Shown here: positions 11,532-21,831 of the stretch, piece by piece
Layout: every line of letters starts with the position of its first letter
Numbering within the stretch: position 1 is the stretch's first letter
DNA from: Eubacteriaceae bacterium
GTDB taxonomy: Bacteria > Bacillota > Clostridia > Eubacteriales > Eubacteriaceae
Direction: 5' to 3'
Assembly: GCA_017405085.1 (NCBI GenBank)
Contig: JAFRBB010000069.1
Span: forward strand, 1-64,000
DNA length: 64,000 nt
Position numbers and translations under genes: made by a program
Notes under the pieces: generated by a model
The model's input: the letters and a program-made list of their open reading frames with translations, nothing else
The model's database searches: none
Told to the model about the DNA's origin: nothing

Positions 11532-11583
11532 GCCATTCGCACCCGCGCTGTCGCGCAATGTGCTCATGTCCGTTATTCTTGTC
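11532..11583. repeat. Intergenic repeat module, copy 2
   Basis: Second copy of the module, with the same flanks but a different hairpin, GCGC-TGTC-GCGC (11545-11556). The stem bases differ from copy 1 while pairing is kept. Confidence 0.65.
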
Positions 11584-11642
11584 TAATGATCATACGCCCT
11601 TATACGCAAGCGTAACGGCGTATGACCATTGACAAGAGCTTA

Positions 11643-12938
11643 TCACTCAAAGTATTCAAATTCAATATTTTCCAGTCTGACAATGTCTTCTTCCTGGATG
11701 CCCATTTCTTCCAATTTTTTGAAAATGCCGGCATCCTTGAGCCGCCTTTGAAAGTAGCCCACCGAGTCCCAATCGTCAAAATTGACCGAATGAATGAGCT
11801 GATCGAGGAAATCGGCTTCCACCACATAGGCGCCGTCCTCGGCGCGGGTGATTTCAAACGTCTCTTTTTGACGGTCTTTTAATGTATAGACCGCTTCTTC
11901 TTCGGATGCTTTTTCAAACAGCGGCGGAGCCTGCGGCATTTCGTCAAGCAATGCGATGGTTCGCCCGAGCAACGCGTCAATGCCTTTTCCCGTTGCCGCG
12001 GAAATGGGAAACACCTCACAGCCCAAATCAGAAAATTCTTCTTTAATCATGGCAAGCAATTCATCGTCTATCAAATCGGTTTTGTTCAGCACCACAAGCT
12101 GCGGTCTTTCGGCAAGGTTTTGATTGTATCTCGCCAGCTCCGCGTTGATTTTTTGGTAATCTTCCACGGGGTCTCTGCCTTCCTGTCCGGAGGCGTCGAT
12201 GAGATGAAGCAAGAGACGCGTCCGCTCTACATGACGCAAAAAATCAAAGCCCAGCCCAACTCCTTCTCCCGCGCCTTCAATGATGCCCGGAATATCGGCG
12301 ATGACAAAGGTGTCGAAATTTTTCCATTCAACCACACCGAGATTGGGGGTGAGGGTAGTGAAGGGATAATTCCCGATTTTCGGCTTCGCTTTAGTCACCA
12401 CGGACAAAAACGTCGATTTGCCCACGTTGGGAAATCCGACCAGACCGACATCCGCCAGGAGTTTTAACTCCAACACCAAAGTACGGGTCTCGCCTTTGCT
12501 ACCGCCCTGGGCAAAGCGCGGCGCCTGTCTGGTGGACGTGGAGAAGTTCATGTTGCCAAGGCCGCCGCGTCCGCCCCGGGCCACCACGCAGGTCTCCCCA
12601 TCGGCGCTTAGATCTCCGATGATCTGACCGGTCGTTCGGTCATAAATGACCGTTCCCACCGGGACCTTCACCGTCAGGCTTTCGCCTTTTTTGCCTGAGG
12701 ACCGCTCCGCCGCGCCGTCGCCGCCGTTTCCGGCTTTGTATTTTTTTCGGTATTTAAAAGCGGCAAGGGTCCTTAGGCCCCCCGAGGCCTCTAATATCAC
12801 ATCGCCGCCCCGGCCGCCGTTGCCGCCGTCGGGACCGCCGTTGGGGATGTATTTTTCTCTGCGAAAGCTCATGCTGCCGTGACCGCCGTTTCCTGCCGTC
12901 ACATAGATTTGAACACGATCGACAAATGAATTTTCCAT
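11643..12938 (-). CDS. obgE: Obg/CgtA GTPase
   Basis: 431 residues with all three parts: the glycine-rich Obg domain (residues 1-158, GGNGGRGGD repeats), a GTPase domain with GFPNVGKST (G1), DIPG (G3) and NKTD (G4), and a C-terminal OCT domain (about 350-430). Acts in 50S subunit maturation and stringent response control. In most Firmicutes it follows rpmA directly; here rpmA lies over 10 kb upstream, with the trp operon and the IscB locus between them. Confidence 0.96.
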   Translation of the reverse strand: MENSFVDRVQIYVTAGNGGHGSMSFRREKYIPNGGPDGGNGGRGGDVILEASGGLRTLAAFKYRKKYKAGNGGDGAAERSSGKKGESLTVKVPVGTVIYDRTTGQIIGDLSADGETCVVARGGRGGLGNMNFSTSTRQAPRFAQGGSKGETRTLVLELKLLADVGLVGFPNVGKSTFLSVVTKAKPKIGNYPFTTLTPNLGVVEWKNFDTFVIADIPGIIEGAGEGVGLGFDFLRHVERTRLLLHLIDASGQEGRDPVEDYQKINAELARYNQNLAERPQLVVLNKTDLIDDELLAMIKEEFSDLGCEVFPISAATGKGIDALLGRTIALLDEMPQAPPLFEKASEEEAVYTLKDRQKETFEITRAEDGAYVVEADFLDQLIHSVNFDDWDSVGYFQRRLKDAGIFKKLEEMGIQEEDIVRLENIEFEYFE

Positions 12939-13190
12939 TTTTTCTCCTCTGCGCGTGATAAACGTTTGTCAAGTTTAACCCATTGTCATGAACGCAACCC
13001 TCACGAATCGTTGCCCCAGACCTGACGCATTTTCTTAAGCCGACGCGTCATGGATCAGACAGATTTGGTGCTTTGAGGCTTAGTGAGGCAAATCACAACC
13101 GCTTCATGACTTTCCATTTTATACCCTCTCATTGTACCACACCCAGTCAATACACAAAACGCCCGGCACGTCTATTCGGCCATCAGCGCT
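12939..13190 (-). promoter_or_regulatory. obgE upstream region with hairpins
   Basis: On the minus strand a possible extended -10 (TGGTACAAT) follows the trpA stop. The leader then has a TGACGC/GCGTCA stem and a GCAAC/GGTTGC stem. A later TTGACA lacks a convincing -10. So obgE probably has its own start rather than depending on the trp transcript, but the exact promoter is uncertain. Confidence 0.4.
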
Positions 13191-13961
13191 CTATGTTATG
13201 GCTCCTTTCATCGATGCCACATAGTCCCCGATAGGCGCTGCCGCGTCCCTGCCGTGACGCGCAAGCAGACGCACAATGGCAGAGCCGACAATCACGCCGT
13301 CGGCCATATCTGCCATTTTTCTTGCCTGTTCCGGCGTAGAAATGCCGAAGCCGATGGCACAGGGGATGTCTGTATTTTCTCTGACGACCCTCACCATGGA
13401 TTCAAGATCCGTTGTGATTTCCTTTCGCGTTCCCGTCACCCCAAGACTCGATACAATATAGAGAAAGCCTTCGGCTTCCTTCGCGATCATGGCGATTCGA
13501 TTTTCGGAAGTCGGTGCGATCAGGGATATCAAATCGATACCGTACCGGCGGCACAATGGCGCGAATTCTTCCTTCTCTTCAAAGGGAAGATCCGGCAGGA
13601 TCAGCCCGTCCATTCCGATTTCATAACATGTTTTGATGAATTTTTCCGCGCCGTAAGAAAAAACGACATTGGCATAGGTCATAAAGACCATCGGCACCGT
13701 CACATCACGGCGGAGGGCTTTTACCATATCAAAAATCTTGTCTGTCGTGACACCGCCCTCAAGGGCCCGAAGGTTTGCCCCTTGAATGACCGGCCCTTCG
13801 GCCGTAGGATCCGAGAAAGGAATCCCGAGTTCAATGAGATCCGCGCCATGATTCACCGCCGCGCGAACCACTGCCGCGGTCGTTTCCAGGTCAGGATCAC
13901 CACAGGTTATAAAAGGGATAAAGGCTTTGCCATTTTCAAAGGCTTTTTTGACGTTACTCAT
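13191..13961 (-). CDS. trpA: Tryptophan synthase alpha chain
   Basis: 256 residues from the ATG at 13961; the frame upstream belongs to trpB. Cleaves indole-glycerol phosphate to indole for TrpB. The catalytic Glu lies in [11 protein letters not shown] and the catalytic Asp in the [11 protein letters not shown] segment; GFGISTPEQ binds phosphate. Start overlaps the trpB stop by eight bases, consistent with coupled translation of the two subunits. Last gene of the trp operon. Confidence 0.96.
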   Translation of the reverse strand: MSNVKKAFENGKAFIPFITCGDPDLETTAAVVRAAVNHGADLIELGIPFSDPTAEGPVIQGANLRALEGGVTTDKIFDMVKALRRDVTVPMVFMTYANVVFSYGAEKFIKTCYEIGMDGLILPDLPFEEKEEFAPLCRRYGIDLISLIAPTSENRIAMIAKEAEGFLYIVSSLGVTGTRKEITTDLESMVRVVRENTDIPCAIGFGISTPEQARKMADMADGVIVGSAIVRLLARHGRDAAAPIGDYVASMKGAIT

Positions 13962-15144
13962 AAATATTCTCCCCTCTGTATCGCGCGATGGCAGCACAGT
14001 CTTTGTCGCCTCTTCCGGAAATGGTGATAACGAGGATTTTGTCCTTATCCAGTGTTGGCGAAAGTTTCATCGTATACGCGACGGCATGGGCTGATTCGAT
14101 CGCCGGAATGATGCCTTCGGTTTTGGCCAAGTATTCAAAGGCCTCCACCGCCTCATCATCGGTTACCGGCACATATTCGGCTCTGCCGATATCGTGCAGA
14201 TGGGCATGCTCAGGGCCGACGCCGGGATAGTCCAGTCCCGCGGAAATGGAATAGACCGGCGCGATTTGACCGTATTCGTCCTGGCAAAAATAAGATTTCA
14301 TTCCGTGAAAAATGCCCGGTTTTCCCGTGGCAATCGTCGCGGCCGTTTCAAAAGTACCGATGCCCCGTCCCGCCGCCTCGCAACCGATGAGTTTCACGTC
14401 TTTATCCTCAATGAAATGATAAAAGCTGCCGATCGCGTTGGAGCCGCCGCCGACACAGGCGATCACCGCATTGGGAAGCCTACCCTCCTTTTCTAACATT
14501 TGCGTTTTGATTTCTTTGGAGATGACCGCCTGAAAATCACGAACAATGGTCGGAAAGGGATGCGGTCCCATCACAGAGCCAAGGCAATAATGGGTATCGC
14601 TGATGCGGGACGTCCATTCCCGCATGGCTTCGGACACGGCATCTTTTAAGGTTGCCGTTCCGGTTTTAACGGGAATGACTTCGGCGCCGAGCAGTCGCAT
14701 GCGATAGACATTCAGCGCTTGACGAACCGTATCTTCTTCTCCCATAAACACCACGCAGGACATGCCCAAAAGCGCTGCGGCTGTTGCCGTGGCTACGCCG
14801 TGTTGTCCGGCTCCCGTTTCGGCGATTAAACGGGTCTTACCCATCTTCTTGGCTAGAAGAGCCTGGCCGAGGACATTATTAATTTTGTGGGCGCCGGTAT
14901 GATTGAGATCTTCCCGTTTGAGATAAATCTTTGCTCCCCCAAGATCCTCTGTCATTTTTTCGGCATAATACAACCGCGACGGCCTTCCCGCATAGTCGTT
15001 AAACAACTCGGTAAGCTCTTTTTGGAAATCAGAATCCTTTCGAAAAAAATTGTACGCTTCTTCCAGTTCGATGACGGCATTCATGAGCGTCTCAGGAATA
15101 TATTGTCCGCCGTGAATGCCGAAGCGTCCCTTTGGATTTGTCAC
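13954..15144 (-). CDS. trpB: Tryptophan synthase beta chain
   Basis: 396 residues, the standard TrpB1 type. PLP-dependent condensation of indole with serine. The PLP lysine is K87 in [10 protein letters not shown]; the phosphate-binding loop is [11 protein letters not shown] before it and the C-terminal SGRGDKD are typical. Four-base overlap with trpF upstream. Confidence 0.97.
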   Translation of the reverse strand: MTNPKGRFGIHGGQYIPETLMNAVIELEEAYNFFRKDSDFQKELTELFNDYAGRPSRLYYAEKMTEDLGGAKIYLKREDLNHTGAHKINNVLGQALLAKKMGKTRLIAETGAGQHGVATATAAALLGMSCVVFMGEEDTVRQALNVYRMRLLGAEVIPVKTGTATLKDAVSEAMREWTSRISDTHYCLGSVMGPHPFPTIVRDFQAVISKEIKTQMLEKEGRLPNAVIACVGGGSNAIGSFYHFIEDKDVKLIGCEAAGRGIGTFETAATIATGKPGIFHGMKSYFCQDEYGQIAPVYSISAGLDYPGVGPEHAHLHDIGRAEYVPVTDDEAVEAFEYLAKTEGIIPAIESAHAVAYTMKLSPTLDKDKILVITISGRGDKDCAAIARYRGENIYE

Positions 15145-15749
15145 GTTGTCTCCTCCTTTCTGACGGCGGCAACAAACGCCGCCATTTTTGTTTTATCTTT
15201 CATACCCGCCGTTTCAATACCGGAGCTGACGTCCACCGCAAAAGGATGGAGCGTTTTGATCGCCACCTTCACATTTTCCGGTGAGAGTCCTCCCGCAAGA
15301 AAAAACGGTTTGTTAAAATTTTTGATCAAATGCCAATCAAATACCCTTCCTTCCCCCTTTCCGGCATCAAGCAGGACATAATCCGCCGAGCATTTTTTTG
15401 CCCTGTCGATATCTTTTGGGCCATCAACGAGAAATGCTTTAATGATCGGATGATCCGTCAGCCTTCGCAAATGAATTATCGTGCTTTCGTCCTCCTGGCC
15501 GTGAAGTTGAACAATATCAATGATGCCTTGATTTAGGAATTTTGCAATCTGTTCGGGTGATTCATTCACAAACACACCGACGGCTTTGATTTCGGGAATG
15601 AGCAACCGCTTTAGCGCTTTTGCACGTTCAGACGATACATACCGTCTGCTCTTTGCCGCAAACACAAAGCCGACAAATTCCGGCTTCAGCTCGTTGGCAG
15701 CAGCGATATCGCCGGGTCGTGTTAAGCCGCACAGCTTGATCTTTGTCAT
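15141..15749 (-). CDS. trpF: Phosphoribosylanthranilate isomerase
   Basis: 202 residues. Amadori rearrangement of phosphoribosylanthranilate. The catalytic cysteine is in [10 protein letters not shown] at the N-terminus, the catalytic aspartate in VQLHGQED or nearby, and [10 protein letters not shown] plus VDVSSGIE make the phosphate site. Free-standing, not fused to trpC. Overlaps both neighbours by four bases. Confidence 0.95.
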   Translation of the reverse strand: MTKIKLCGLTRPGDIAAANELKPEFVGFVFAAKSRRYVSSERAKALKRLLIPEIKAVGVFVNESPEQIAKFLNQGIIDIVQLHGQEDESTIIHLRRLTDHPIIKAFLVDGPKDIDRAKKCSADYVLLDAGKGEGRVFDWHLIKNFNKPFFLAGGLSPENVKVAIKTLHPFAVDVSSGIETAGMKDKTKMAAFVAAVRKEETT

Positions 15750-16528
15750 AGCGATCCTCTCAATTCTGCAAGTTTAGCCCTTTTATCCTCTGCGCGCATC
15801 AATGTCTCGCCGATCAACACTGCATCGGCGCCGATTTCACGAAGGTCTTTCACATCGGCCGCATCTTTCACACCGCTTTCGGATACAAATAACACATCTC
15901 TGGGAATAAGGGCCCTCAGTTTTCTGCTATTGTCCGTATCTACAGTAAAATCTTTCAGGTTTCGATTATTTACACCAATTATTCTTGCCCCGGCTTTAAC
16001 GGCCAAATTGATTTCCCCTTCATCATGCGCCTCCACCAAGGCAGAAAGGCCCAATTTATCACACACCTTAATGAATTCTCTAAGCTGGTCCTCGCTCAGA
16101 ATGGAGCAGATCAAAAGCACCGCCGACGCGCCCAAAAGTTTAGCCTCATAAATCATATAATCATCAACGGTAAAATCTTTTCGAAGACAAGGAATCGACA
16201 CATTAGCCGCGATCTCCCGAAGATATGCATCATCCCCCAAAAACCACTTTGGCTCTGTTAAGACGGAAATGCAGTCCGCTCCCGCTTCCTCATAAGCTTT
16301 GGCAATTTTAAGATAAGGGAAATCAGGAGCGATCAGTCCTTTGGATGGAGAGGCTTTTTTGCATTCGCAGATAAAAGAAATGTCCGGTTTTCTCAATGCT
16401 TTTTCAAAAGCAAAATCCCCTTTTTCCAAAGCAAACGCCTGTGATTTTATTTTCTCCAGCGAAAGCCCTTCTTTTGCCCGGATGACACGTTTTTTAGCAT
16501 GGTCCGCAAGTTGATCCAAAATCGTCAT
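15746..16528 (-). CDS. trpC: Indole-3-glycerol phosphate synthase
   Basis: 260 residues. Ring closure and decarboxylation to indole-glycerol phosphate. The catalytic lysine falls in [12 protein letters not shown], a second in [10 protein letters not shown], and the ligand residues in [11 protein letters not shown] and SESGV. Four-base overlaps with trpD and trpF. Confidence 0.96.
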   Translation of the reverse strand: MTILDQLADHAKKRVIRAKEGLSLEKIKSQAFALEKGDFAFEKALRKPDISFICECKKASPSKGLIAPDFPYLKIAKAYEEAGADCISVLTEPKWFLGDDAYLREIAANVSIPCLRKDFTVDDYMIYEAKLLGASAVLLICSILSEDQLREFIKVCDKLGLSALVEAHDEGEINLAVKAGARIIGVNNRNLKDFTVDTDNSRKLRALIPRDVLFVSESGVKDAADVKDLREIGADAVLIGETLMRAEDKRAKLAELRGSL

Positions 16529-17559
16529 GACGCATCGGCCTCCGGACGATTGCTGACGTCGATGAACTTTCTGAGGGTTTCAAGCGCTTTTCCCGAATCA
16601 ATCAGCCTCCCCGCAAGGGCAACCCCTTCTTTTATATTATCAACCTTGCCGCAAAGATAGAGCGCTGCGCCGGCGTTTAACAGCACGGCGTTTCGTTTGT
16701 GCCCTTTTTCACCGTTTAAGACGGCAAGGGTGATCTTCGCGTTTTCTTCCGGTGTTCCTCCTCTTAAATCTTCTTTTGCACAACGCTCAAATCCGAATTC
16801 TTCCGGTGTGATCACCGAGGATTTAAACCATCCGTCACGAATTTCACAAACCCTTGTCGGCGCATTTAAAGATATCTCATCTAATTTATCCTGTCCATAG
16901 ACAACCATCCCGCGCTTTACACCGAGATTGATTAAAACCTGAGCCAAAGGCTCCACTAGATAATCGTCATATACGCCAAGAAGCTGCATCGATGGCGTTC
17001 CGGGATTGGTGAGGGGGCCAAGGATATTAAACACTGTACGAAATCCCAATTCTTTGCGGATTGCTCCGACATATTTCATCGAGGTGTGATATTTCTGCGC
17101 AAAGAAAAAGCACATGCCGACCTCATTTAAAAGCTCGATACATTTTGCGGGGCTCTGGTCAATATTCACTCCGAGAGCCTCCAGACAATCTGCTGTTCCG
17201 CACTGAGAGGATGCGGCACGATTACCGTGTTTGGCCACTTTCGCTCCGGCCGAGGCAGCCACAAGCGCTGAGGTTGTTGAAATGTTAAAGCTGTGCGCGT
17301 TATCGCCTCCCGTCCCCACAATTTCAAAAAGCTCCATTCCAGTTTCTACTTTGGTTGCATGAGATCTCATAGCCGCAGCGCAGCCCGCAATTTCATCGGT
17401 GGTTTCTGCCCGGGCGCTTTTGGTAGACAGCGCGGCAAGAAAGGCCGCGTTTTGCGTTGCGGTGGTTTTTCCGCTCATGATTTCATTCATCACGGTATAC
17501 GCCTCATGATAGGTGAGGTCCCCTTTATTGACTATTTTAACAATCGCTTCTTTGATCAT
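16525..17559 (-). CDS. trpD: Anthranilate phosphoribosyltransferase
   Basis: 344 residues. Transfers phosphoribose from PRPP to anthranilate. Signs are the GTGGD PRPP loop near residue 81, the KHGNRAASS segment, and an R-rich anthranilate pocket. It is a separate protein and not fused to the TrpG glutaminase. Starts three bases after the trpG stop. Confidence 0.96.
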   Translation of the reverse strand: MIKEAIVKIVNKGDLTYHEAYTVMNEIMSGKTTATQNAAFLAALSTKSARAETTDEIAGCAAAMRSHATKVETGMELFEIVGTGGDNAHSFNISTTSALVAASAGAKVAKHGNRAASSQCGTADCLEALGVNIDQSPAKCIELLNEVGMCFFFAQKYHTSMKYVGAIRKELGFRTVFNILGPLTNPGTPSMQLLGVYDDYLVEPLAQVLINLGVKRGMVVYGQDKLDEISLNAPTRVCEIRDGWFKSSVITPEEFGFERCAKEDLRGGTPEENAKITLAVLNGEKGHKRNAVLLNAGAALYLCGKVDNIKEGVALAGRLIDSGKALETLRKFIDVSNRPEADAS

Positions 17560-17562
17560 GAA

Positions 17563-18129
17563 TTAGTTCTCCTTTATAAAATTTTCAAGCATTTGTTTAC
17601 CGTATGGTGTCATGATGGATTCCGGGTGAAACTGAACACCGTATATGGGCAATGTCTGATGAGCCACAGCCATAATTTCACCATCTGTCGTCATGGCAGT
17701 GATTTTTAATAATTCGGGAATGGTATCAGCATCTGCCGCAAGGGAATGATACCGCGCAACAAGTGACTGCGTTGGACAGTCCGCAAACAACGGACAGTTT
17801 GTATCGAAACGCACCTCTGACTGTTTACCGTGCATCATTTTTTTGGCGTAGGTCACCGTAGCGCCAAATGCCGCGCAAATTGCCTGATGTCCGAGACACA
17901 CACCAAGGATGGGTACATTGTGTATCTTTTTAACTACATCAATAATGACTCCCGCGTCCTCGGGTCTGCCCGGTCCCGGAGATAAAATGATATGATCCGG
18001 CATTAAATCCTGAATCTGTTTGACAGTCATTTCATCATTTCGGATCACTTTAATATCCGCTTCAATCTCCCCAATGAGCTGATAGAGATTATAAGAAAAA
18101 CTGTCGTAATTATCGATTAGTAAAATCAT
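17563..18129 (-). CDS. trpG: Anthranilate synthase, glutamine amidotransferase subunit
   Basis: 188 residues, class I glutaminase. C78 in GVCLGHQ is the nucleophile and HPES near residue 170 supplies the other catalytic residues. It feeds ammonia to TrpE. Could also serve as PabA, as in some Firmicutes, since no pab genes are seen here. Overlaps trpE by four bases (ATGA). Confidence 0.95.
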   Translation of the reverse strand: MILLIDNYDSFSYNLYQLIGEIEADIKVIRNDEMTVKQIQDLMPDHIILSPGPGRPEDAGVIIDVVKKIHNVPILGVCLGHQAICAAFGATVTYAKKMMHGKQSEVRFDTNCPLFADCPTQSLVARYHSLAADADTIPELLKITAMTTDGEIMAVAHQTLPIYGVQFHPESIMTPYGKQMLENFIKEN

Positions 18130-19604
18130 AACGCCTCCTCTTGAGCAAGTTTTAATGCCTTGAGTGACGCTCTTGCCTTATTCAGACATTCCTCGTATTC
18201 CTTTTCCGGAACGGAATCCGCCACAATGCCGGCACCGCTTCTCACGAATACTTTGCCGTTTTTCTTATAGGCTATGCGAATTGCGATGCAGGTATCCATA
18301 TTTCCCGTAAAATCAATATATCCGATGGCTCCACCGTAGATGCCCCGTTTATTGTTTTCCAGCTCTCCAATAAGCTGACACGCTCTAATTTTCGGAGCAC
18401 CCGAAAGAGTCCCGGCGGGAAGAATTGCCTCAATGGCGTCCAACGCATCTTTGTCCTCTCGAATCTTTCCACGCACGGTTGAACCAATGTGCATGACATG
18501 AGAAAATCGTTCAACAGTGTGGAGCTTTTCAACCTTCACCGTACCGAATCGACTGATTTTTCCAAGATCGTTTCTTCCGAGATCAACCAACATATTATGC
18601 TCGGCAAGCTCCTTTTCATCGGCAAGAAGTTCTGCTTCCAGACGAAAATCTTCTTCCTCCGTTTTTCCTCTCGGTCTTGTGCCGGCAAGGGGAAAAGTGT
18701 GAAGCACACCGTCTTCCAGCTTCACCAAGGTCTCTGGAGAAGCGCCTGCCACCTCGACGTCCGTTCCCGAAAAATAAAACATATACGGTGATGGATTGAT
18801 GGTGCGCAAAACACGATAAGTATTAAGCAAACTTCCTTCAAACGGCGCACTCAACCGGTTGGACAAAACAATTTGAAAAATATCCCCTTCTCGAATATAT
18901 TGCTTCGCTTTATCCACCATCTGACAAAACTGTTCCTCATTAAATAACGGTGTCACTTCTCCAAGGAGTTTTCCTCCGGGCTCCTCATTCTTTTCTCCGT
19001 AGTGAAGCAAATCCGCTATCTGCTGAAGCTCAAAAGCTGCTTTTTCGTAATTCTTTTCAGGATCATCAAGCGCCATATTCGCTATTAAAATGATCTTTTG
19101 GCGAACATTGTCAAAAGCAATCACCTTATCAAACAGCATTAAATCCACATCCCGAAAGGCTTCGCTGTCATAGGCCTGTCCTCTTACCCTCGGCTCACTA
19201 TATCCAAAATAATCAAATGAAAAAAAGCCAACCAATCCTCCGGTGAAGGGCGGAAGATAATCAAAGCGTGGACTTTTGTATTGAGATAGAACCTCTCGCA
19301 AATAGTCTGACGGATGACCGGCAAAGCTTTGTTGCTCACCGGATTTCATTGATACGGTAATTGTCCCTTCGATGCAAGTAATCTCCATTTTCGGCTCGAA
19401 GCCAAGAAAGGTATATCTTCCCCACTTTTCATCCGCCCCCACCGATTCCAGCATGTAGCAATGCTTTGAACGCGTCTTCAGTCTTTTCATCACCTCAATC
19501 GGTGTTGTAAAATCGGAAAGCATTTCAAAACTTACCGGAAGTACATCATACGCCATGTCCGCTGCAATGGTTTTGGCCTCTTCCAAATTTGGCCTGATTT
19601 TCAC
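18126..19604 (-). CDS. trpE: Anthranilate synthase component I
   Basis: 492 residues. Makes anthranilate from chorismate. Chorismate-binding domain signs: PEKEYEEC-type C-terminus, [11 protein letters not shown], and [13 protein letters not shown]. The N-terminal half has the LLES-like tryptophan feedback pocket as MLESVG. The start codon is GTG at 19604, seven bases after a strong GGGGAGGTGA box; no ATG upstream fits. First gene of the trp operon, following the T-box. Confidence 0.96.
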   Translation of the reverse strand: MKIRPNLEEAKTIAADMAYDVLPVSFEMLSDFTTPIEVMKRLKTRSKHCYMLESVGADEKWGRYTFLGFEPKMEITCIEGTITVSMKSGEQQSFAGHPSDYLREVLSQYKSPRFDYLPPFTGGLVGFFSFDYFGYSEPRVRGQAYDSEAFRDVDLMLFDKVIAFDNVRQKIILIANMALDDPEKNYEKAAFELQQIADLLHYGEKNEEPGGKLLGEVTPLFNEEQFCQMVDKAKQYIREGDIFQIVLSNRLSAPFEGSLLNTYRVLRTINPSPYMFYFSGTDVEVAGASPETLVKLEDGVLHTFPLAGTRPRGKTEEEDFRLEAELLADEKELAEHNMLVDLGRNDLGKISRFGTVKVEKLHTVERFSHVMHIGSTVRGKIREDKDALDAIEAILPAGTLSGAPKIRACQLIGELENNKRGIYGGAIGYIDFTGNMDTCIAIRIAYKKNGKVFVRSGAGIVADSVPEKEYEECLNKARASLKALKLAQEEAL

Positions 19605-19699
19605 TCACTCACCTCCCCTGCCAATGTTTTATAAATCAATCAAGTTTTTCTTTCAGTCTTTTTCCCCACTCACGCAAAGCATGGCTAAATGGTAAAGCA

Positions 19700-19985
19700 A
19701 CGGCAAAAGAAAAACGCCCTTAACGGAAAAACCTTCCGTCAAGGACGAATAAATAACTTATCCGCGGTGCCACCTTGATTCACGAGATGCCCCGTGCCCT
19801 TAAGCGAGATACCATCATATCCCCGGCAAATGACGTCTGCCTGCAACGTCGCAGCATACTCAGCCTTAAAGCACGCCTTTGACTGCGCCCTCAGCGGTCC
19901 ATTTGACAATTTGTTTCTTACCCGGCTCTCAGCGTCCCGGGCTCTCTGTTAAGGCATCATTGCCGTTATCTCCGCGTCAACGGTT
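19700..19985 (-). promoter_or_regulatory. T-box riboswitch (Trp specifier) of the trp operon
   Basis: The minus strand has the core AAGGTGGCACCGCGG (19776-19762), a Stem I with AACAGAGAGCCCGGG, and a specifier loop reading GTCAAATGGACCGCTGAG, in which TGG (19901-19899) is the tryptophan codon. The terminator follows the core at 19747-19709. Uncharged tRNA-Trp should switch the operon on. Confidence 0.93.
19705..19747 (-). terminator. T-box regulated terminator upstream of trpE
   Basis: Minus-strand stem CGTCCTTGACGG with CCGTTAAGGGCG around AAGGTTTTT, then TTTTTC. Its left arm overlaps the end of the T-box antiterminator, as the mechanism needs. Confidence 0.85.
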
Positions 19986-20032
19986 TAGAAAATGACTATA
20001 TTTTTTTATAAACCTGTATTAAAATGATATTA

Positions 20033-20061
20033 ATATTAGCATACCCGCATGTTGATGTCAA
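20033..20061 (-). promoter_or_regulatory. Sigma-A type promoter of the trp operon
   Basis: TTGACA and TAATAT, 17 bases apart, on the minus strand, about 55 bases before Stem I of the T-box. Confidence 0.82.
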
Positions 20062-20223
20062 GTCATGATAGATAAAAAGATAAAATGAACACCATCTAAA
20101 CCATGTTCGCATCAACGGGGGTCAACCGGACAATTTGCCGTTGGTGAATAAACAGAGATATGATAAGATGAATAAAGCGGGACAAAGACATCGACAAAAT
20201 CAAAAAGAAATGGAGAAATATTC

Positions 20224-20240
20224 ATGGCAGAACCGGTCAA
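20224..20240 (+). other. 5' stub of the ADP-ribosylglycohydrolase-family gene
   Basis: A GGAG box eight bases before ATG at 20224 opens a frame MAEPV that is cut at once by the IscB element. A possible promoter (TTGCCG, 18 bases, TATGAT) lies upstream near 20135-20166. Joining this stub through one C to the sequence from 21851 gives MAEPVNVVFMKAWEMARLL, in frame with the downstream gene. Confidence 0.65.
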
Positions 20241-20550
20241 CCACCCACGACTAAAGTCGTGGGCTTGTGAAAGCAAGCCAATCGAAGAAGTCGTTGTCGT
20301 TATTGTGGCTTGCCATTGATAGCGATGTTGACCAGCCTAAGCAAAAGCTACGTTGTAGAGTCAAGACACCTTCGGATGCCTCCTCAGTCCGTCGCTCTGT
20401 CGTGTCAGCATTAATCATTCTGATGGGTAGGAACAGTGTGCTGCGCGTAAAAAGCTTTAACAACATTGGCGAGAGGATATTAACCGCCTGTAGGGAAACG
20501 TAGTATTTATACTACGCGACCTTACAGGCGAGAAAGGATTGAAAATCCAA
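20241..20550 (+). ncRNA. OMEGA RNA (HEARO) scaffold of IscB
   Basis: The roughly 300 bases before iscB have no coding potential but many stems. The left-end hairpin opens it; near the 3' end a long stem pairs GCCTGTA (20486-20492) with TACAGGC (20523-20529), enclosing CGTAGTA/TACTACG. Position and length fit the HEARO family, in which the guide lies at the RNA 5' end and is read from the DNA just outside the left end of the element. If so the guide here would be the host sequence ending at 20240. Confidence 0.75.
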
Positions 20551-21831
20551 ATGGTTTTTGTATTAGACAAAAACAAACAGCCGCTTGACATGTGTCATCC
20601 GGCAAAAGCCCGAAAACTGTTAAAAAGCGGAAAAGCAGCGGTATACCGTAAACAACCGTTCACGATCATATTAAAAAAGGAAGGAGAAAACAAACCTAAA
20701 GGCTATCGTTTGAAAATAGATTATGGCAGCAAACATACGGGTCTAGCTATTTTAAAAGGCAACGAAGTTAAATGGCTCGCTGTGCTACACCATAAAACAA
20801 CGATAAAAAAAGAAATGGAAAAGCGGAGAAATTACCGAAGGAGAAGAAGGACAGCTAATCTACGATATCGCAAACCACGATTTAATAATCGCAAACGAGA
20901 GAAAGGCTGGCTTCCACCATCACTTTACAGCAGGGTAAACAACATTAAGACATGGACAAAACGGTTAAAAACATTGTGTCCTTTGATAGATGTATCCTAT
21001 GAGAATGTTAAATTTGACACTCAAAAAATGCAAAACGAAAACATTCAAGGAGTCGAATATCAGCAAGGCACCTTGGAAGGATACGAAATTCGAGAATATC
21101 TGCTTGAGAAATTTGGAAGGAAATGCGCGTATTGCGGAAAAGAAAACGTACCGTTTGAAGTCGAGCATATCATTCCAAAATCACGAGGCGGATCAAATCG
21201 AATTAGTAATCTAACAATCGCTTGTCATGAATGTAATGAAGAGAAAGGCACGCTGACAGCAGAAGAATACGGACATCCGGAAGTACAAAAGCTCGCGAAA
21301 AAGCCATTAAAAGACGCGGCAATTGTTACAGCGACACGATGGGCAGTATACGATATTCTTGTTAAAACAGGATTAAAGATAGAATGCGGAACCGGTGGAC
21401 GGACAAAATACAACCGGATTAAACAAGAACTGCCGAAAGAGCATTATTACGATGCTTGTTGTGTAGGCGCTTCTACTTCGGAAAACTTGTATTTTCAAAC
21501 AGATACAGTTCTTAATATAACAGCGGAAGGCAGAGGACAACATAGAAGAACCCTCGTAACAAAAGAAGGCTTTCCAAGAGCGTATTTAGCAAGGCAAAAA
21601 GAATTCTTCGGATTTCGAACAGGCGATTTGGTAAAAGCCGATGTTCCGAAAGGAAAGAAATTCGGTAAATATTACGGCATTGTTAAGTGTCGGAAAAGCG
21701 GAAGTTTCAATATTAAAACAGCCACCGGAACAGTACAGGGTATTAATCACAAATACTTTACTCTTGTGCAACACATGGATGGCTATAGTTACTCAGAAGA
21801 AAGGAGGAATGGCAATTCTTCCCACGGTTAA
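20551..21831 (+). CDS. iscB: IscB RNA-guided nuclease (RuvC/HNH)
   Basis: 426 residues from the ATG at 20551, 12 bases after a GAAAGGA box; a TTG at 20539 touches that box and is less likely. The N-terminal PLMP-type domain reads PLDMCHPAKARKLL. RuvC residues look intact: D57 in IDYGSKHTGLAI, E151 in SYENVKFDTQ, H298 and D301 in HYYDA. The inserted HNH domain has a zinc knuckle (C192, C195 in CAYCGK; later CHEC) and H206 in VEHIIPKSRGGSN. This is the ancestor family of Cas9. The stop codon lies inside the right-end hairpin. Everything needed for a working nuclease is visible; activity is not proven. Confidence 0.93.
   Translation: MVFVLDKNKQPLDMCHPAKARKLLKSGKAAVYRKQPFTIILKKEGENKPKGYRLKIDYGSKHTGLAILKGNEVKWLAVLHHKTTIKKEMEKRRNYRRRRRTANLRYRKPRFNNRKREKGWLPPSLYSRVNNIKTWTKRLKTLCPLIDVSYENVKFDTQKMQNENIQGVEYQQGTLEGYEIREYLLEKFGRKCAYCGKENVPFEVEHIIPKSRGGSNRISNLTIACHECNEEKGTLTAEEYGHPEVQKLAKKPLKDAAIVTATRWAVYDILVKTGLKIECGTGGRTKYNRIKQELPKEHYYDACCVGASTSENLYFQTDTVLNITAEGRGQHRRTLVTKEGFPRAYLARQKEFFGFRTGDLVKADVPKGKKFGKYYGIVKCRKSGSFNIKTATGTVQGINHKYFTLVQHMDGYSYSEERRNGNSSHG

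Larger units (their letters stand above)
11320..11642. other. Repeat-rich intergenic region between obgE and the MBL gene
   Basis: The region holds the two repeat modules, a pairing TCACGG/CCGTGA between them, and a 59-base imperfect hairpin at 11578-11636 whose arms begin CTTGTC and read on through the palindromic CATACGCC. A minus-strand frame runs across it (11567-11328) with internal protein-level repetition (TDMST...), but it has no ribosome binding site and its composition (Arg, Cys, Glu rich) does not look like a protein. I read it as non-coding. Confidence 0.55.

Noticed and set aside
11328-11567. Possible small protein in the repeat region upstream of the MBL gene
   Set aside because: No ribosome binding site; the repeated peptide TDMST follows from the DNA repeat, and the hairpins explain the sequence better than coding does.
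13954-14027. Frameshift or fusion between trpB and trpA
   Set aside because: The overlap is eight bases and both proteins have complete ends, so it is ordinary translational coupling.
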